Shown one piece after another: positions 19,332 through 32,208 of a stretch of 64,000 bases of DNA. The translations under genes and the position numbers were made by a program. Origin of the DNA: Cinnamomum chago (taxonomy: Eukaryota > Streptophyta > Magnoliopsida > Laurales > Lauraceae); NCBI GenBank assembly GCA_038049695.1, contig CP142454.1, positions 91,936,001-92,000,000 on the forward strand, in the 5' to 3' direction. The notes under the pieces are model-generated. The model was not told the DNA's origin and did no database searches. It was given only the letters and a program-made list of their open reading frames with translations. The stretch's first letter is position 1, and every line of letters begins with the position of its first letter.

Positions 19332-22300
19332 GGCATTTGGTCCTCCAAATGAAATATAAGACTCACCTCTGGTAAAAGATGTGGATACTTCTTCTGAACT
19401 TGATCTCGTAATTCCCATGTTGCCTCTTCCGGTCCATGGTTCTCCCACAATACCTTTACCCACTGAATAGTCTGAGTCCTCAATTCTTGTTCCTTTGTAT
19501 CGATGATCTCGACGGGCTTCTCAACATAGGTAGTGTCCTCTCTGATCTCTAATTGCTCATGCCGGAGTACATGCGACGGGTCGAGAACATATTTCTTCAA
19601 CATAGACACATGGAAGACGTTGTGTACACCAGATAGCTCAGGTGGTAAGGCCAACCTATAAGCCACGTCACCAATCTTACTCACAATGTCATATGGTCCA
19701 ATGTATCTCCGCGATAACTTGCCCTTTTGTCCAAATCTCAATGTTCCTTTTGTAGGTGACACTTTCAAGAAAACCTTATCTCCTTCTTTGAACTATAGAT
19801 CTCTGTGGTGGGAGTCTGCATAGCTCTTCTGTCTACTCCGGAACACTTTCGGACGCTCTTGAATCAACTTGATCTTGTCGTTCGTCTCACTAACCATAGT
19901 TGGTCCATGGAAACTGCGAGTGCCAACTTCTTCTCAACATACAGGTATCCTACACCTTCTGCCATACAAAGCCTCAAAAGGAGCCATTCCAATGCTCGAA
20001 TGGTAACTGTTGTTGTAAGCGAACTCACACAACGGTAGAGTCTTATCCCACTGAGTCTTGAAATCTAACACACAAGCACGGAGCATATCTTCCAGAGTCT
20101 GAATCGTCCTCTCTGACTGGCCATCTTTCTGAGGGTGATACGTTGTGTTGAACTGTAATCTCGTACCCATAGACTCATGCAATGTCTTCCAGAACCTCGA
20201 GACGAATCTGTTGTCTCTGTCGAAAGTGATAGAAACTGGCTGCCCATGTCGACTGACTATCTCGCTGACAAACAACTCTGCCAAAGGTAGCATGTGCATC
20301 TTCTTCCCTGTCTTCATAGCAAGGAAATGCGCTGACTTGGTGAGACGGTCCACAATGACCCAAATCGCATCGTTGCCCCTGCTAGTCCTTGTTAATCCCG
20401 AAATAAAGTCCATGGTAATGTGCTCCCACTTCCATTCCGGGATCTCTAACGATTGTAACAATCCTGGAGGCCTCTGATGTTCCGCCTTAATCAGCTGACA
20501 AGTCATGCAACGGGAGACAAATACTGCAATCTCTCTCTTCATATTGTTCCACCAAAATCTGCCCTTCAAGTTCTGATACATCTTTGTGCTGCCGGGATGC
20601 ATAGAATACTTCGTGCTGTGAGCCTCAGTCATGATGTCATTTCTCAAATCTTCAATGTTAGGCACACACAGACGGTCACGGTAGTACAAAACTCCATCAA
20701 CAAAACGGAAGTCAGGACGTTCTGCGACATGTTTTGAAATCTTGGCCAACTCTGGATCTTGCAACTGACTATCCTTGATCTTCTGAATGAAAGAAGGTTC
20801 TGACACTGTCATGTTAGCCAACAAAACACCCTTCCTCAGTGGCTGTAGATCTATACTCAACTCTTGAAATTGCTCGAAGATACAAGTGCCACTAAGATTA
20901 GCCAAGCCTACCGATTTCCTACTCAAGGCATCTGCAACTACATTAGCTTTCCTCGGGTGGTACTTGATTGGAAAATCATAGTCCTTGATATATTCCATCC
21001 ATCTCCTCTGCCTCATGTTCAAATCCTTCTGTGAAAACAGATACTATAAGCTGCAGTGGTCGGAGTGGACTTCGAACTGCTCTCCATAGAGGTAATGTCT
21101 CCACATTTTCAACGCGAACACAACCGCTGCTAACTCCAAATCATGGGTGGCATAGTTCTTTTCATGATCTTTCAATTGCCGGGATCTATAAGCAATCACT
21201 TTTCCTCCTTGCATCAAAACACAACCAAGTCCAACATTAGAAGCATCGATAAAAATGGTGAAACCGCCGCTCTCGGATGGTAAAGTAAGGACTGGTGTTG
21301 TAGTCAAACTCTTCTTTAGCTCTTGGAAACTCTCTTCACACTGCTCTGTCCACACATATGGTGCATTCTTTCTTGTCAACTTTGTTAATGGTGACGCAAT
21401 CGACGAAAAACCTTGCACAAACCTCCTATAATAGCCTGCCAATCCCAGAAAACTTCTAATTTTTTTCACATTCTTCGGTCTTTCCCAATTCACTACTGCT
21501 TCAATCTTGGACGGATCCACTGATAATCTTTCTCTAGAGATAATGTGCCCCAGAAATGCTACTTGGTCTAGCCAAAATTCACACTTGTTAAGCTTCGCAT
21601 ACAGTTGATTCTCTCTCAAGAGTTGCAATGCAATCCTCAAATGCTCTTCATGCTCTTCCTTGGTCTTGGAGTACACCAAAATGTCATCTATGAACACTAC
21701 CACAAACTGATCCAAATACTCTGCAAATATCTTGTTCATCAAAGCCATGAACACTGCCGGTGCATTAGTCAACCCAAATGGCATCACTAGGAACTCATAG
21801 TGGCCATATCTTATCCGGAAAGCTGTTTTCAACACACATGCTTCTCTAACTCTCAGCTGATGGTAACCGGATCTCAAGTCAATCTTCGAAAAGTGTGAAG
21901 CACCTTGCAATTGATCAAACAATTCATCTATTCTTGGCAATGGGTACTTGTTCTTGATGGTCACTTGATTCAATCTTCTGTAATCAATACACATTCTCAT
22001 CGAGCCATCCTTCTTCTTGACAAAAAAAACTGGAGCTCCCCATGGTGAAACACTCGGTCTTACAAAACCTTTGTCCAACAATTCTTGCAACTGACTCTTC
22101 AACTCTCCCAACTCTGCTGGAGCCATTCTATATGGTGCAATAGATATCGGAGTAGTCCCTGGTAGTAACTCAATGGTGAAATCAATCTCTCTCATGGGTG
22201 GCAAATCTGGAATCTCCTCCGGAAAAACATCCGGGAACTCCCAAACAATTGGGATGTCCTCCACCCCTTGGGACCGTTTATCCTCCGTGATAAACGCTAA

Positions 22301-24082
22301 ATAAGCTTCACAACCACTTCTCAAAAGTCTGTCAGCCTTCAATGCTGAAACAAACCCCGCACGAGGATTCCTCCTCTCACCTTGAAATGACACTCCTGCT
22401 GGTGTCTCAACCAACTTGAAAGTGAGGGTCTTATGGAAACAATCCATTGTGGCATGGTACCCTGCCAGCCAATCCATCCCTAGGATGACATCATAATCAA
22501 ACATCTCCAAGGAAATGAGATCTGCAGTTAAAACCACTTCTCCTATCTAAACTGTGCAACTAGGGAAAAAGGTTCTACAAACAACTTGTTTACCTACTGG
22601 GGTTGCCACAGTCAAAATGAACGCAAGTTCTCTAGCATGCATATCAATCAACTTAAAAAATTTATGAGACACGAAAGAATGTGTAGAGCCAGGGTCAAAC
22701 AAAATCATAGCTTTAATCCCACAAACAAGAAGTGTACCTTCCACTACATTACCCGCTGCCTCTGCATCCACTCTATTGACCCCGTAAATTTGCCCTCGAA
22801 GTTGTGGCCTGTTCTGAGCTTTTTGTGGCCTGGCATGTGGTGCATTCCTGTTCTGCTGCGGTGCACACTGATGTCCCTGCTGCTGACGGGCCTGCTGCTG
22901 TGGTTGTTGTTGTCTAAACTGTTGTTGCTGTGGTGCTTGCTGCTAAAGTGGCCTTGCCTGGTTTTGGACAACCAATGCATTCTGTGGTGGTGGTGGCGGA
23001 CGTTGTGGCCCTTGCTACTGCTGATTCTGTCTGTTTGGCCTAGGGCAATCCCTCATCCTATGGTCCATCGAACCACACCTAAAGCACGCTCCTGTGATGG
23101 TACGACATTCAACACTAGCATGGTTCTTCCCACAGTGGATGCAAACCACTGGATTCTGCACATTTGGCCCTGTCCTCTATCTCTTATTCTGATGGTTCCT
23201 CTGATGCTGAGCTGGACTCTTGCCTTGCACTTTGAGGATCTTATTGTGGAAGTTCTCGAACTTGTAGGCCCTCTTCACTGCTTCATCAAAAGTGGCAGGT
23301 GGTACTACTCCGGTGGCATCTCTCTCAATGAAGGGATTAAGCCCCTCAAAGAATTTGGAAATTTTCTTTTCCACTGTATCTACTAACTCCGGAGCGTATC
23401 TAGACAATCTCTCGAACTTGGTGAGATATTCTAAGACTGTCATGCTCCCCTGTACCAGCTGTTAAAACTCTATGGCCTTTTGCTTCTTGATATGGGCAGG
23501 TACATATTTATCATGGAATTGTCTCTTGAAGTTTTCCCACACCTCTGCATCAGCCATGTTCCTGTATTCTTCCTTGACCGTTTTCCACCATCTGTCCGCT
23601 AAACCAACAAAGTGGGATGATGCTAGCTTCACTCTATCTCCCCCTGTACATTGGAAAATCTCAAAGATGTTCTCTGTATGTTCTAACTAGTCATCTACAG
23701 CCAACGGGTCTTCTTCCCCAAGAAATTCCTTCAGAGCTCTCTTCCGAAATCGCTCAAACAAGGCATTGGGATCATGTTGCCTTTGGTTTATGACTATAGC
23801 TGGTTGAGGTTGAATCGGTTCTGGTCTTCTCTGTAGGACCTCAAGTAGTTGCCTTTGCATCTTTGTCATCTCCCTAGCGTGATCCTCTTCCCTCTTGAGC
23901 ATCTGTTCTTGCAATCTAGCTTGGTTCTCATTCGCTTGACGCTGCTGGTCAAGCATCGCTTGCATCATTTCTTGAAACTGGTTTGGTGGGTTGTTCTCAA
24001 CTATATCCTCTTCTATCGGTCCGATGTGATCACTGTTACTGCCAGAAGGAATACCATTCACTGTTCTCTTACGGGGAGGCAT
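19328..24082 (-). pseudogene. Element B gag-pol, Tekay-like chromovirus, broken by nine stops
   Basis: A single minus-strand frame from ATG (24082, MPPRKR...) to TAA (19328-19330), about 1585 codons. Order: gag with coiled region; zinc knuckle CFRCGSMDHRMRDC near 23070; protease (DPGSTHSFVS near 22690); RT with FIDD near 21690; RNase H; integrase with HHCC finger (about 20490-20640) and catalytic region (DFISG near 20400); and a C-terminal chromodomain-like segment. In-frame stops are at 23687, 23462, 23177, 23015, 22943, 22547, 21044, 19934 and 19793 (left coordinate of each codon); seven are TAG. No frameshift is needed. Three stops can be compared with element A, which has CAG, TGG and CAG there. 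Unlike A, it keeps the whole integrase region. Confidence 0.93.
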
Positions 24083-24221
24083 GATGCTGCAAAACAAATT
24101 GTTAGCACATGATAACATAATGGGTCACACATTGCTCACACGATACTAGCTATCGAAAGATCTAACGAATCCTCGCCACGTCCTTAGGATTTCTAGTTTC
24201 TTTTAATTGCTTGAAACACAT

Positions 24222-24236
24222 CTCGCTCTAATACCA
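24222..24236 (-). promoter_or_regulatory. Primer binding site of element B (tRNA-iMet type)
   Basis: On the minus strand TGGTATTAGAGCGAG lies three bases inside the 5' LTR. It matches the initiator-Met primer motif with one change (T for C at position 7). Confidence 0.75.
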
Positions 24237-24239
24237 GTC

Positions 24240-24306
24240 TGTCGCGACCCCGGACCGGGATCCGAAGGACTAGTCCGAGATCGGGACACTGAATGATAGG
24301 ATGATC
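24240..24306 (-). mobile_element. 5' LTR of element B, piece 1 (inner end)
   Basis: Begins TGTCGCGACCCCGGACCGGG, the minus-strand LTR terminus. It is interrupted after 67 bases by the copia element. The last five bases TGATC are the copia target site. Confidence 0.9.
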
Positions 24307-26290
24307 TGAAAGTTCATGCATTACAGATCTGAACTTGGACTGCCATGGCTGATTTTGGTTTTTCAAGTTTTAAAAACAAGAACCCAGATCTGATTTCCAG
24401 CAATGAAACATGCATAAAACTCCATGAAATCATAATCAACATGTGTATAATGCAAGGAGATAATAGAGGACTATTACCTTGATGATTTGAATGCCTCAAA
24501 ACTCTGAAAAGAAAGACTTCAAAGGACTGAAATCAGCCTGCAACCAGCAATGTGTGTTGCAGGAATTTTCTGCAGCAACTTCTCCTTTGATCTTCTCTTC
24601 TATTCCACTTCCCAACCTGATTGGCTTTGATTGTGGGATCAGAATATGGTTTCTTAGATGGGTTTTCTGAACTTACAATTTATGGAAACAACCCAGGAAC
24701 TGATCTCCTCTCTCCAATGAAGAAGAAGAAGGCAGCAATGGGCTGGGCGTGGGTTTCTGTCTACTTATCTTGGGCGGCCAATGGGTTTCCTTGGTGTTTC
24801 TTCCTTTCTTTCTATGTTTCACGTCCAAGGGCAGTTCCCTCTCTATTTATAAAGATCACATTCCCTTTTAAGAGTTATCTTTCTAATAGGAATGTCAATC
24901 CCACAAAATAAGCAACCAGCCCCCTTTAGTGTGCAACACTTTCTAATTAAAGATACTAAAATTTAGTAACCTTTAATTATAGGAATCCTTACCCAAAGAG
25001 GAGTTGTTCCTTCCAAGTAAAGATACCTGGTCATACTTGGAAACCTCACACAAGTGGCTCCCCTTATGGCTGGCCCACAAGATTGATAAACACACTATGG
25101 CCCACTAGTTAATAATTTAGCTAGAGTTAAATTCATGTATGCCATTAAAAGCCTATTTGAATTTAAACTCAAGATTATTCTTCCACAAGATTAATTCAAC
25201 CACATATCATCTAATTAAATTAGGAAACCATGCCAATATAGGAAAGTGGCTAGAAGAGGGACCAAAAGACATATTTGCCCTTGGCTCCCAAAATGACCAA
25301 AATGTCCATGCCAACCCCATAGCAACATTAGGATCATTTTAACCCTAACTCATTCCACTAAAGAGTTATGGTTGCACTCCAGGGACAAATATTAAATTGC
25401 AAATTAAGCTCATCATAAATTGATGATTGTCTTTGACCTACCAAGTACAATGACCACAATGCCCCTCTATGTAACATCCATAATCAAGTAGGTTAACCGA
25501 TGTACTATCTACCTTCTTGATTACATCTCAACCTTAGAACTTCATACCCTTGACTTAATCATCATCCGGATATCATTCTCTTGATCCAGGGAGCGACCCA
25601 CAAGTTCAATACCCATATGGAACATCCATATACTAAGATCTTAGATTCTGATGATTAATCGGATAATTCTAAGGGGACGATCATTCCATCACACGATGGC
25701 ATAGATTCCATATTGCATTTGCACGTCCCAACTAATCAAGCCCGAGTACCCAAAACACAGAGCTGTTGACCCATGAACAGGATCTCACCCATAGTGAATT
25801 AAAGTACAAGAACTCGACTTCGTCAGTTCATCCACAAATGCTCAAGATTAAGAGCACTGGTCACTCAGTAGCAAGAGGTGATTTGATCTCTCTCTGTGAT
25901 AGTACTATTTTAGAGATCACACCTACAAGTGGTCCTGTTCAATGCATGACACATGCACTAATGAGATAAATCCGGAAAAGCCTCCCGTGACTTAGGTAAG
26001 TCACCCTGAATACAGGAGAGTATCTCATTACAACTTATACCAAGATGAAGTGCCCAACTCCATCTCTCAGTTATGAACAAGTTTATTGTTTCAAGTGTCC
26101 ATGACTCAGACCTAACTGTGTGTAGCCACTACACACCTAAATCACTACTAGAAAACAATGGGCCTTACACAACCATACATATACACAAGTATAAAGAGAA
26201 AGATGTCATTCCATTAAATAACCAATAAATATCCAGTAACAGAGATGTAAGTGCAGTCAGTGGGCTTTAGGGCATACACCAATCCCAACA
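24307..26290 (-). repeat. 3' LTR of copia element
   Basis: On the minus strand it starts TGTTGGGATTGG and ends ATGAACTTTCA. TATA-like TATAAATAG lies at 24843-24851. No gene is present. Confidence 0.94.
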
Positions 26291-26304
26291 ATCTCCCACT
26301 TGCA
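26291..26304 (-). promoter_or_regulatory. Polypurine tract of copia element
   Basis: On the minus strand GTGCAAGTGGGAGAT precedes the 3' LTR. It lies 0-14 bases beyond the end of pol. Confidence 0.8.
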
Positions 26305-29300
26305 CTAAAGATCACTACGACCTAACCTAACTCTCATAGACTCAACATGTGAAGAAAACACTTTCTCAGTAAGAGTCTTTGTAAATGGGTCAGCTAAGTT
26401 ATTTGCTGAGGCAATCTGCTCTACCACTATTTCTCCATCCTGGACGAATTCCCGGATCAAGTGGTACTTTCTCTGAATATGCTTGCCTTTCTTGTGATTC
26501 CTGGGCTCTTTGCAGTTAGCTACTGCACCAGTATTGTCGCAGTACATGACAATCGGTTTTTGCACTGCAGGAACTACTCCCAATTCCAATAGGAATTTTC
26601 TGAGCCATACTGCTTCCTTCGCAGCTTCCGATGCCGCCACATACTCTGCTTCCATGGTAGAATCAGCAGTACAATCTTACTTGACACTTCTCCATGATAT
26701 AGCCCCTCCTGATAGAGTGAAGACGTATCCCGAGGTAGACTTTCTGCCATCCACATCCGACTGGAAATCAGAGTCTGTATACGCCAGTGGCGTTAGATCA
26801 TCTGCTCGGTAGACTAGCATATAATCTTTCGTTCTCCGAAGATACTTGAATATATGCTTAACAGCTGTCCAGTGCATATGTCCAGGGTTTGATTGATATC
26901 TACTAACCATGCCAACGACAAAGCAGATATCTGGTCTAGTACACAACATTGCATACATGAGGCTTCCAACAGCTGATGCATATGGTACTATCCTCATGCT
27001 TTCTATCTCCTCAGCTGTCTTCGGACATTGATTCCGAGATAGTGGTACTCCATGTCTAGAAGGTAGCAAGCCCTTCTTGGAGTCATGCATGTTATACTTG
27101 ACCAATATCTTCTCAATATATGAAGATTGGGATAAGGCTAACATCTTGTTCTTGCGATCTCGCAAAAGCTTGATCCCTAAGACATAGCTTGCCTCACCCA
27201 AATCCTTCATCTGAAATTGAGATGATAACCAAACCTTTGTAGACGACATCATGCCAACATCATTTCCAATGAGTAATATGTCATCCACATACAGGACTAA
27301 AAATGCAACTGCGTTTCCACTCCCTTTCTTATACACACATGGTTCATCAATGTTTTGCTCAAAGCCAAAGGATTTGACTGCCTGATTAAACTTGATGTTC
27401 CATGCCCTAGATGCTTGCTTAAGTCCATAAATGGACTTCTTAAGTTTGCAGACCATGTTCTCTTGGCCACCAGCAATGAATCCCTCTGGTTGCATCATAT
27501 AGATGCATTCGTCAAGACTTCTATTAAGAAAAGCTGTCTTGACATCCATCTGCCATATCTCGTAGTCATAATGACATGCGATGGCTAAGAGAATCCTTAT
27601 GGATTTAAGCATAGCCACTGGTGAAAAGGTTTCCTCATAATCGATACCCTCTTTCTGAGTATATCCTTTCGCCACCAGTCTTGCTTTGAAGGTTTCAACC
27701 TTCCCATCCACTCCTCTCTTTCTCTTGTAGATCCACTTGCACCCTATGGGTTTGATCCCTTCAGGTGCATCCACAAGTTCCCAGACTTGATTGGAATACA
27801 GAGAATCCAATTCAGATTTCATCGCTTGCTGCCACATGTCAGCATCTATATCCGTTACTGCTTCATCGTAACTAGTAGGATCCTCAACCAGATCCTCGGA
27901 GTCTATCATAAAAGACACTCCTAGGTATCTATCTGGTGGTCTAGAAATTCTCCCACTACGACGAGGCTCCGGAGTGTTAAAAGGAATGTCTTGATTTTCT
28001 ACAGTCTCAGGATCTGGCACAGATGTTGCAGGAGTTTCTGAAAGAATCTCCTCAAGTGTTTCTTTACAGCCAAGCTCTTGGTGCATCATGCAATCATCCT
28101 CCAAGTATCTAGCACGAGTGCTGATAAGCACTTTTTGCTCCTTTGGATGATAAAAGATGCCTCCTCTTGTTCCCTTAGGATACCCAATGAAGTAGCACAT
28201 TTCCGATCTGGGTTCTAGCTTGGTAGCTTTATCATTCAGTACATAGGCTGGACAACCCCAAATGTGGATGTGTCTTAAACTGGGTTTTAGACCTGTCCAC
28301 ATTTCTTGAGGTGTCCTAGGTACTGATTTAGAAGGTACCAGATTCAAAATGTATGCTGCTGCTTCTAGGGCATATCCCCAAAAAGATATGGGTAGGGTTG
28401 CATGACTCATCATGGACCTTAACATATCAAGAAGGGTACGGTTTCTTCTCTCTGCTACACCATTTTGCTGGGGTGTACCCGGTGCAGACAACTGAGACAC
28501 AATCCCATGTTGTGTGAGGTACTCCTTGAACTCACCCAGGAGGTACTCGCCTCCTCGATCAGATCGAAGAGCTTTGATATGTTTCCCTAGTTGTAACTCC
28601 GCCTCAGCCTTGAATTGTTTGAACTTATCAAACGCTTCAGACTTGCGTCGCATTAGGTACACATATCCATACCTAGAGTAATCATCAGTGAAGGTGATGA
28701 AATACTCATAACCTCCTCTAGCTAGTTTGTTCATAGGACCACACACATCAGTGTGAACCAGTTTTAACAACTCCTTTGACCTCAGTCCCTTTCCAGAGAA
28801 TGACCTTTTTGTCATCTTTCCCATGAGACAAGATTCACACTGAGGTAAAGGTTCGAGATCTAATGAGCTCAAGAGCCCATCCTCTAGCAACCTCTGAATC
28901 TGTTTTAGGTTAATATGACCCAAACGTAAGTGCCAAAGATAAGTGTCATTGGTCGAAGATACCTTCCTCTTGAGGGAAGATGAGCTTTCTAGTTGTACAT
29001 TATGCAGTGTGGGAGCAATAGGATATATATAAAATAAGTTGTCATGCATTCTACCGGAACATATAATATTTCCATTTCTACTGATATCAACACCAGAATG
29101 GAAAGAAACTGAATAATTAAATTCAATAAGTCTAGAAACTGAAATTAAATTCTTCCTTATGTCCGGAACATAGATAACATTATTTAAAACTAATATCCTA
29201 TCATGCGGAAAATGTAAAGTAATAGCTCCCACTACAACAGCCCAAATCTTTGCTCCATTTCCAACTCTAAGGTTAAACTCACCTTTCTCAAGCTTTTTCA

Positions 29301-30237
29301 TTATCTGAAACCCCTGCAATGAATTGCAGATATGATTAGTGGCTCCAGAGTCTACTATCCAAGAATCAGTAGAATCAACCACATGACAGGTTTCAATGTA
29401 GTAGGAAAGAGATATACCTTTCTTATCTGAGCCTAGGAGCTTGGGACAATCTTTCTTCCAGTGACCTTTGAGGCCGCACTTGAAGCATTTCCCTTTGGGC
29501 TTTTCACCTGTACCTTTGTCCTTCTTCCCAGCATTGCCCTTTTTCTGTCCTTTTCCCTTACCCTACTTCTTCTTGAACTTTTTCCCTTTCGGGTTCAGTT
29601 TAGAGGAAAACTGGGAAAAGTGAAGTTGGCCTTTAGGCTTCATGATGGCCTCTGCCGCCTGGAGTTCTTTCATTAACTCAGAGAGAGTCATGTCCATCTT
29701 GCTCATGTTGAAGTTGAGCTTGGACTGGTTGAAAGACCCCGGCAGAGTTTCGAGAATCATATCAGTCTGACTCCCTGCATCAATCTCAACCCCTAGGATC
29801 TCAGCTTCATTGAAACAATCCATCATTTTGAGCATGTGCTCTCTGACAGGTGTTCCCTCAGCCATCCTAGTATTCATGATTGTCCTTAAAGCAGCTTGCC
29901 TAGCTGGCCTGCTTTTGTCTGCGAACATCTCAGACAAGGACAACATGATATCAGAAGCTGTGTCCATTTGCTCATGCTGCGTTTGCAACACGTTGGACAT
30001 GGAAGCAAGCATGTAGCATTTGGCCATGCTATTCGCCTTTTTCCATTTCCTTTCAGCCTCTAGCTGGTCTTCTGTAGAATAATCATCAATGATAGGACAG
30101 GGTTCTGACAAAACATACTTGTACTCCTCAGCGGTGAGTACTATGTTAAGGTTTCTTTTCCAGTCTACGTAATTTGGGCCAGTCAATTTGTTCTCACGCA
30201 GAATACTCATCAACGGGCTAAAAGAGTCCTTCCCCAT
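26305..30237 (-). pseudogene. copia gag-pol with two in-frame stops
   Basis: One minus-strand frame from ATG at 30237 (MGKDSFSPLMS) to 26305, about 1310 codons. Domains: UBN2-type gag (residues 1-225); zinc knuckle CFKCGLKGHWKKDC (about 250-263); protease VDSGATNHIC (about 295); integrase with HHCC (HLRLGHINLKQ...CESC) and HTDVCGP core; RT with YVDD (about 983); RNase H (YTDSDFQSD, then STMEAEYVAASEA). Stops interrupt it at 29563-29565 (just before the zinc knuckle) and just left of 26680 in RNase H, where the usual Gln codon appears as TAA. No frameshifts were seen. Alternatively the first stop could be a read-through site, but copia elements normally use one ORF, so decay is likelier. Confidence 0.93.
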
Positions 30238-30639
30238 CTCTCTGGATATATAACAGGTTATAATTAGACAGGCAGTATATATGTAACATGTATATGGTGC
30301 TTGTAATAAAAGGAAAAACATGCACAAGACTTTTTACATTATTTAACCCTAATTATAATGTATCAGTGTCTCAACCTCCTCATAGACCCTCCATCGAAGG
30401 GATGGCCGAGCCTACAGTCACGTTGAGTTAAGGTCTGCTTATTTGGATCATCACTGTCTGGATACGCATATCCAGTGATAGTCCAATCACTGATTGGTTT
30501 GGCCTCATGTGACAAATAACACTAACTCCTAGGGAGAGGTTATTACCGTCTTATGTCAAGTGTATTACCATCTCTTATGAACTTTCCCAGAATGTCTATG
30601 ACTCAAGTCCTCCGAAGGGAAGTGACTTTAATCCAATCT

Positions 30640-30870
30640 TGAAGTGAACTTTAGTAAAGAGCTCCACCGAAGGGATGGCCGCTCCCACCAACGCTTCATT
30701 GACATTCTATAGAAGTGATCTTTAGTAAAGAACTCCACCGAAGGGATGGCCGCTCCCACTAACACCTCATTACGAATATTCACATTAGTTCACCCACTAA
30801 CCCATCGAAGCGATCTTTAGTAAAGAACTCCACCGTAGGGATGGCCGCTCCCACTAACACTCTAATGAGA
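30640..30870 (-). repeat. Diverged tandem repeat in copia leader
   Basis: Three copies of a 70-95 bp unit containing AAGGGATGGCCGCTCCCAC, spaced about 70 and 96 bp. A fourth partial copy is near 30390. Confidence 0.75.
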
Positions 30871-31858
30871 TAGCATGAACCTAAAATGGAAGGTCGTGGG
30901 GTTTTCCCAAACCCCTCTCCCACTTGATTATTTAACACTAGGGTTTTGAAAAAACTCTTTTGACCTTAGCATCGTTACTCAAACCTTGTTTAAATCTAGC
31001 AAACTTAGTTAACAATTTTCATGACTCAATTGCTTAAGTCATCTCAAAAAATAAATAACCTTTGCTTTAAAACATATTGAGTAAAGGTCTTGGGACCAGT
31101 GGGTTATGGGCCCACTAGGGTAGCAACATATTAGATTTTAGTTTGGCCTCTTTTGGAAACTTAGGGTACCAAGATAAACTAAACCCTATCCAATTTTTAA
31201 ACCTTAGACAAATAGAAGGTGCTGGTCTAAGATCCGTTTAAAAACAATTTGCCAAACAAAAACAATCCAATATAGAAAGATGCCAATTTTAGGAACCTAG
31301 TGGTGGCCATGTTACTAGGTGATAAACATAGCAATTAAAAGCAATTATATAAAGCATTCAACCATGCATTCCATATATAAAAGCAAATAAAAGAATGCAA
31401 TCCTTGATGGCTCCCTGCTCTTCGGACTTCAAATCCTTATCCAACTAGGAATCCTACTCCAACTAGGATACTTGGTTAAGAGTCCTTTTCGCACTAGGAA
31501 ACCTTCGTTGCTTCCACCACCATGTAATCCTCTTCTACTTGCAACCATGCAATCTTTGAAGCTTTCTTCTCTTTGCTTGTTACAATAAATAAATTTATAC
31601 AAGCAAACCCATGAAAAACAAAACCAAAATTACATTGGAGATACCTATGCTTTTCAAGAAAGCTTACATCAAGACTAGTTGAAATAAAAGTAAGGAAAAG
31701 TTACAACCTCCTATGATTGCTAAACGCGCAATCGTACACTTTCCAACTAATTAAAAAACACCAAAATCCACACACATACATGCGAACCATCAAGGATGCA
31801 ATTATATGGCTGCAAACAAAAAGATTAGTGCATTCATTGTGCTGTGTACAGCACTATA

Positions 31859-32116
31859 TAGCATGCTGAAATTATTCCAGCAGTCTGGAAAAGATTCCTG
31901 CACTTCAAACATGTAGTAAACAGCATTCTGGAATTATTCCAGCAGCATGGAAAAAATTCCTGCACTTCATACATGTAGTAAACAGCATTCTGGAATTATT
32001 CCAGCAGCATGGAAAAAATTCCTGCACTTCATACATGTAGTAAACAGCATTCTGGAATTATTCCAGCAGCATGGAAAAAATTCCTGCACTTCATACATGT
32101 AGTAAACAGCATTCTA
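31859..32116 (-). repeat. 62-bp tandem repeat in copia leader
   Basis: Units start with CAGCATTCTGGAATTATTCC at 31921, 31983 and 32045, with a partial at 32107 and an older diverged unit from about 31859. Spacing is exactly 62 bp and the later units are almost identical, indicating recent expansion. Confidence 0.9.
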
Positions 32117-32189
32117 AAGGGCGGGCGCCACCATGCCCTTGATTAATCTTGGATTGAAAACCACACAACATGGGATCATGATTTCACAT

Positions 32190-32207
32190 GGAGTGGCTCT
32201 GATACCA
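32190..32207 (-). promoter_or_regulatory. Primer binding site of copia element (tRNA-iMet)
   Basis: On the minus strand TGGTATCAGAGCCACTCC lies one base inside the 5' LTR. It is an 18-base iMet-type primer match. Confidence 0.9.
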
Positions 32208-32208
32208 A

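Larger units (their letters stand above)
30238..32189 (-). other. copia 5' leader, non-coding, with two tandem-repeat zones
   Basis: Nearly 2 kb between the primer site and gag with no long ORF, unusually long for a copia leader. It contains a repeat of TTAGTAAAGAACTCCACCGA-like units at about 30651, 30721 and 30817, and a strict 62-bp tandem repeat at 31859-32116. It may hold packaging or translation signals, which is inference. Confidence 0.75.

Noticed and set aside
29563..29565. Stop before the copia zinc knuckle as programmed gag/pol read-through
   Set aside because: It would separate the zinc knuckle from gag, copia normally has a single ORF, and a second stop in RNase H indicates ordinary decay.
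31859..32116. CRISPR-like array (regular 62-bp period)
   Set aside because: Units are contiguous without unique spacers, and this is plant nuclear DNA inside a retrotransposon leader.
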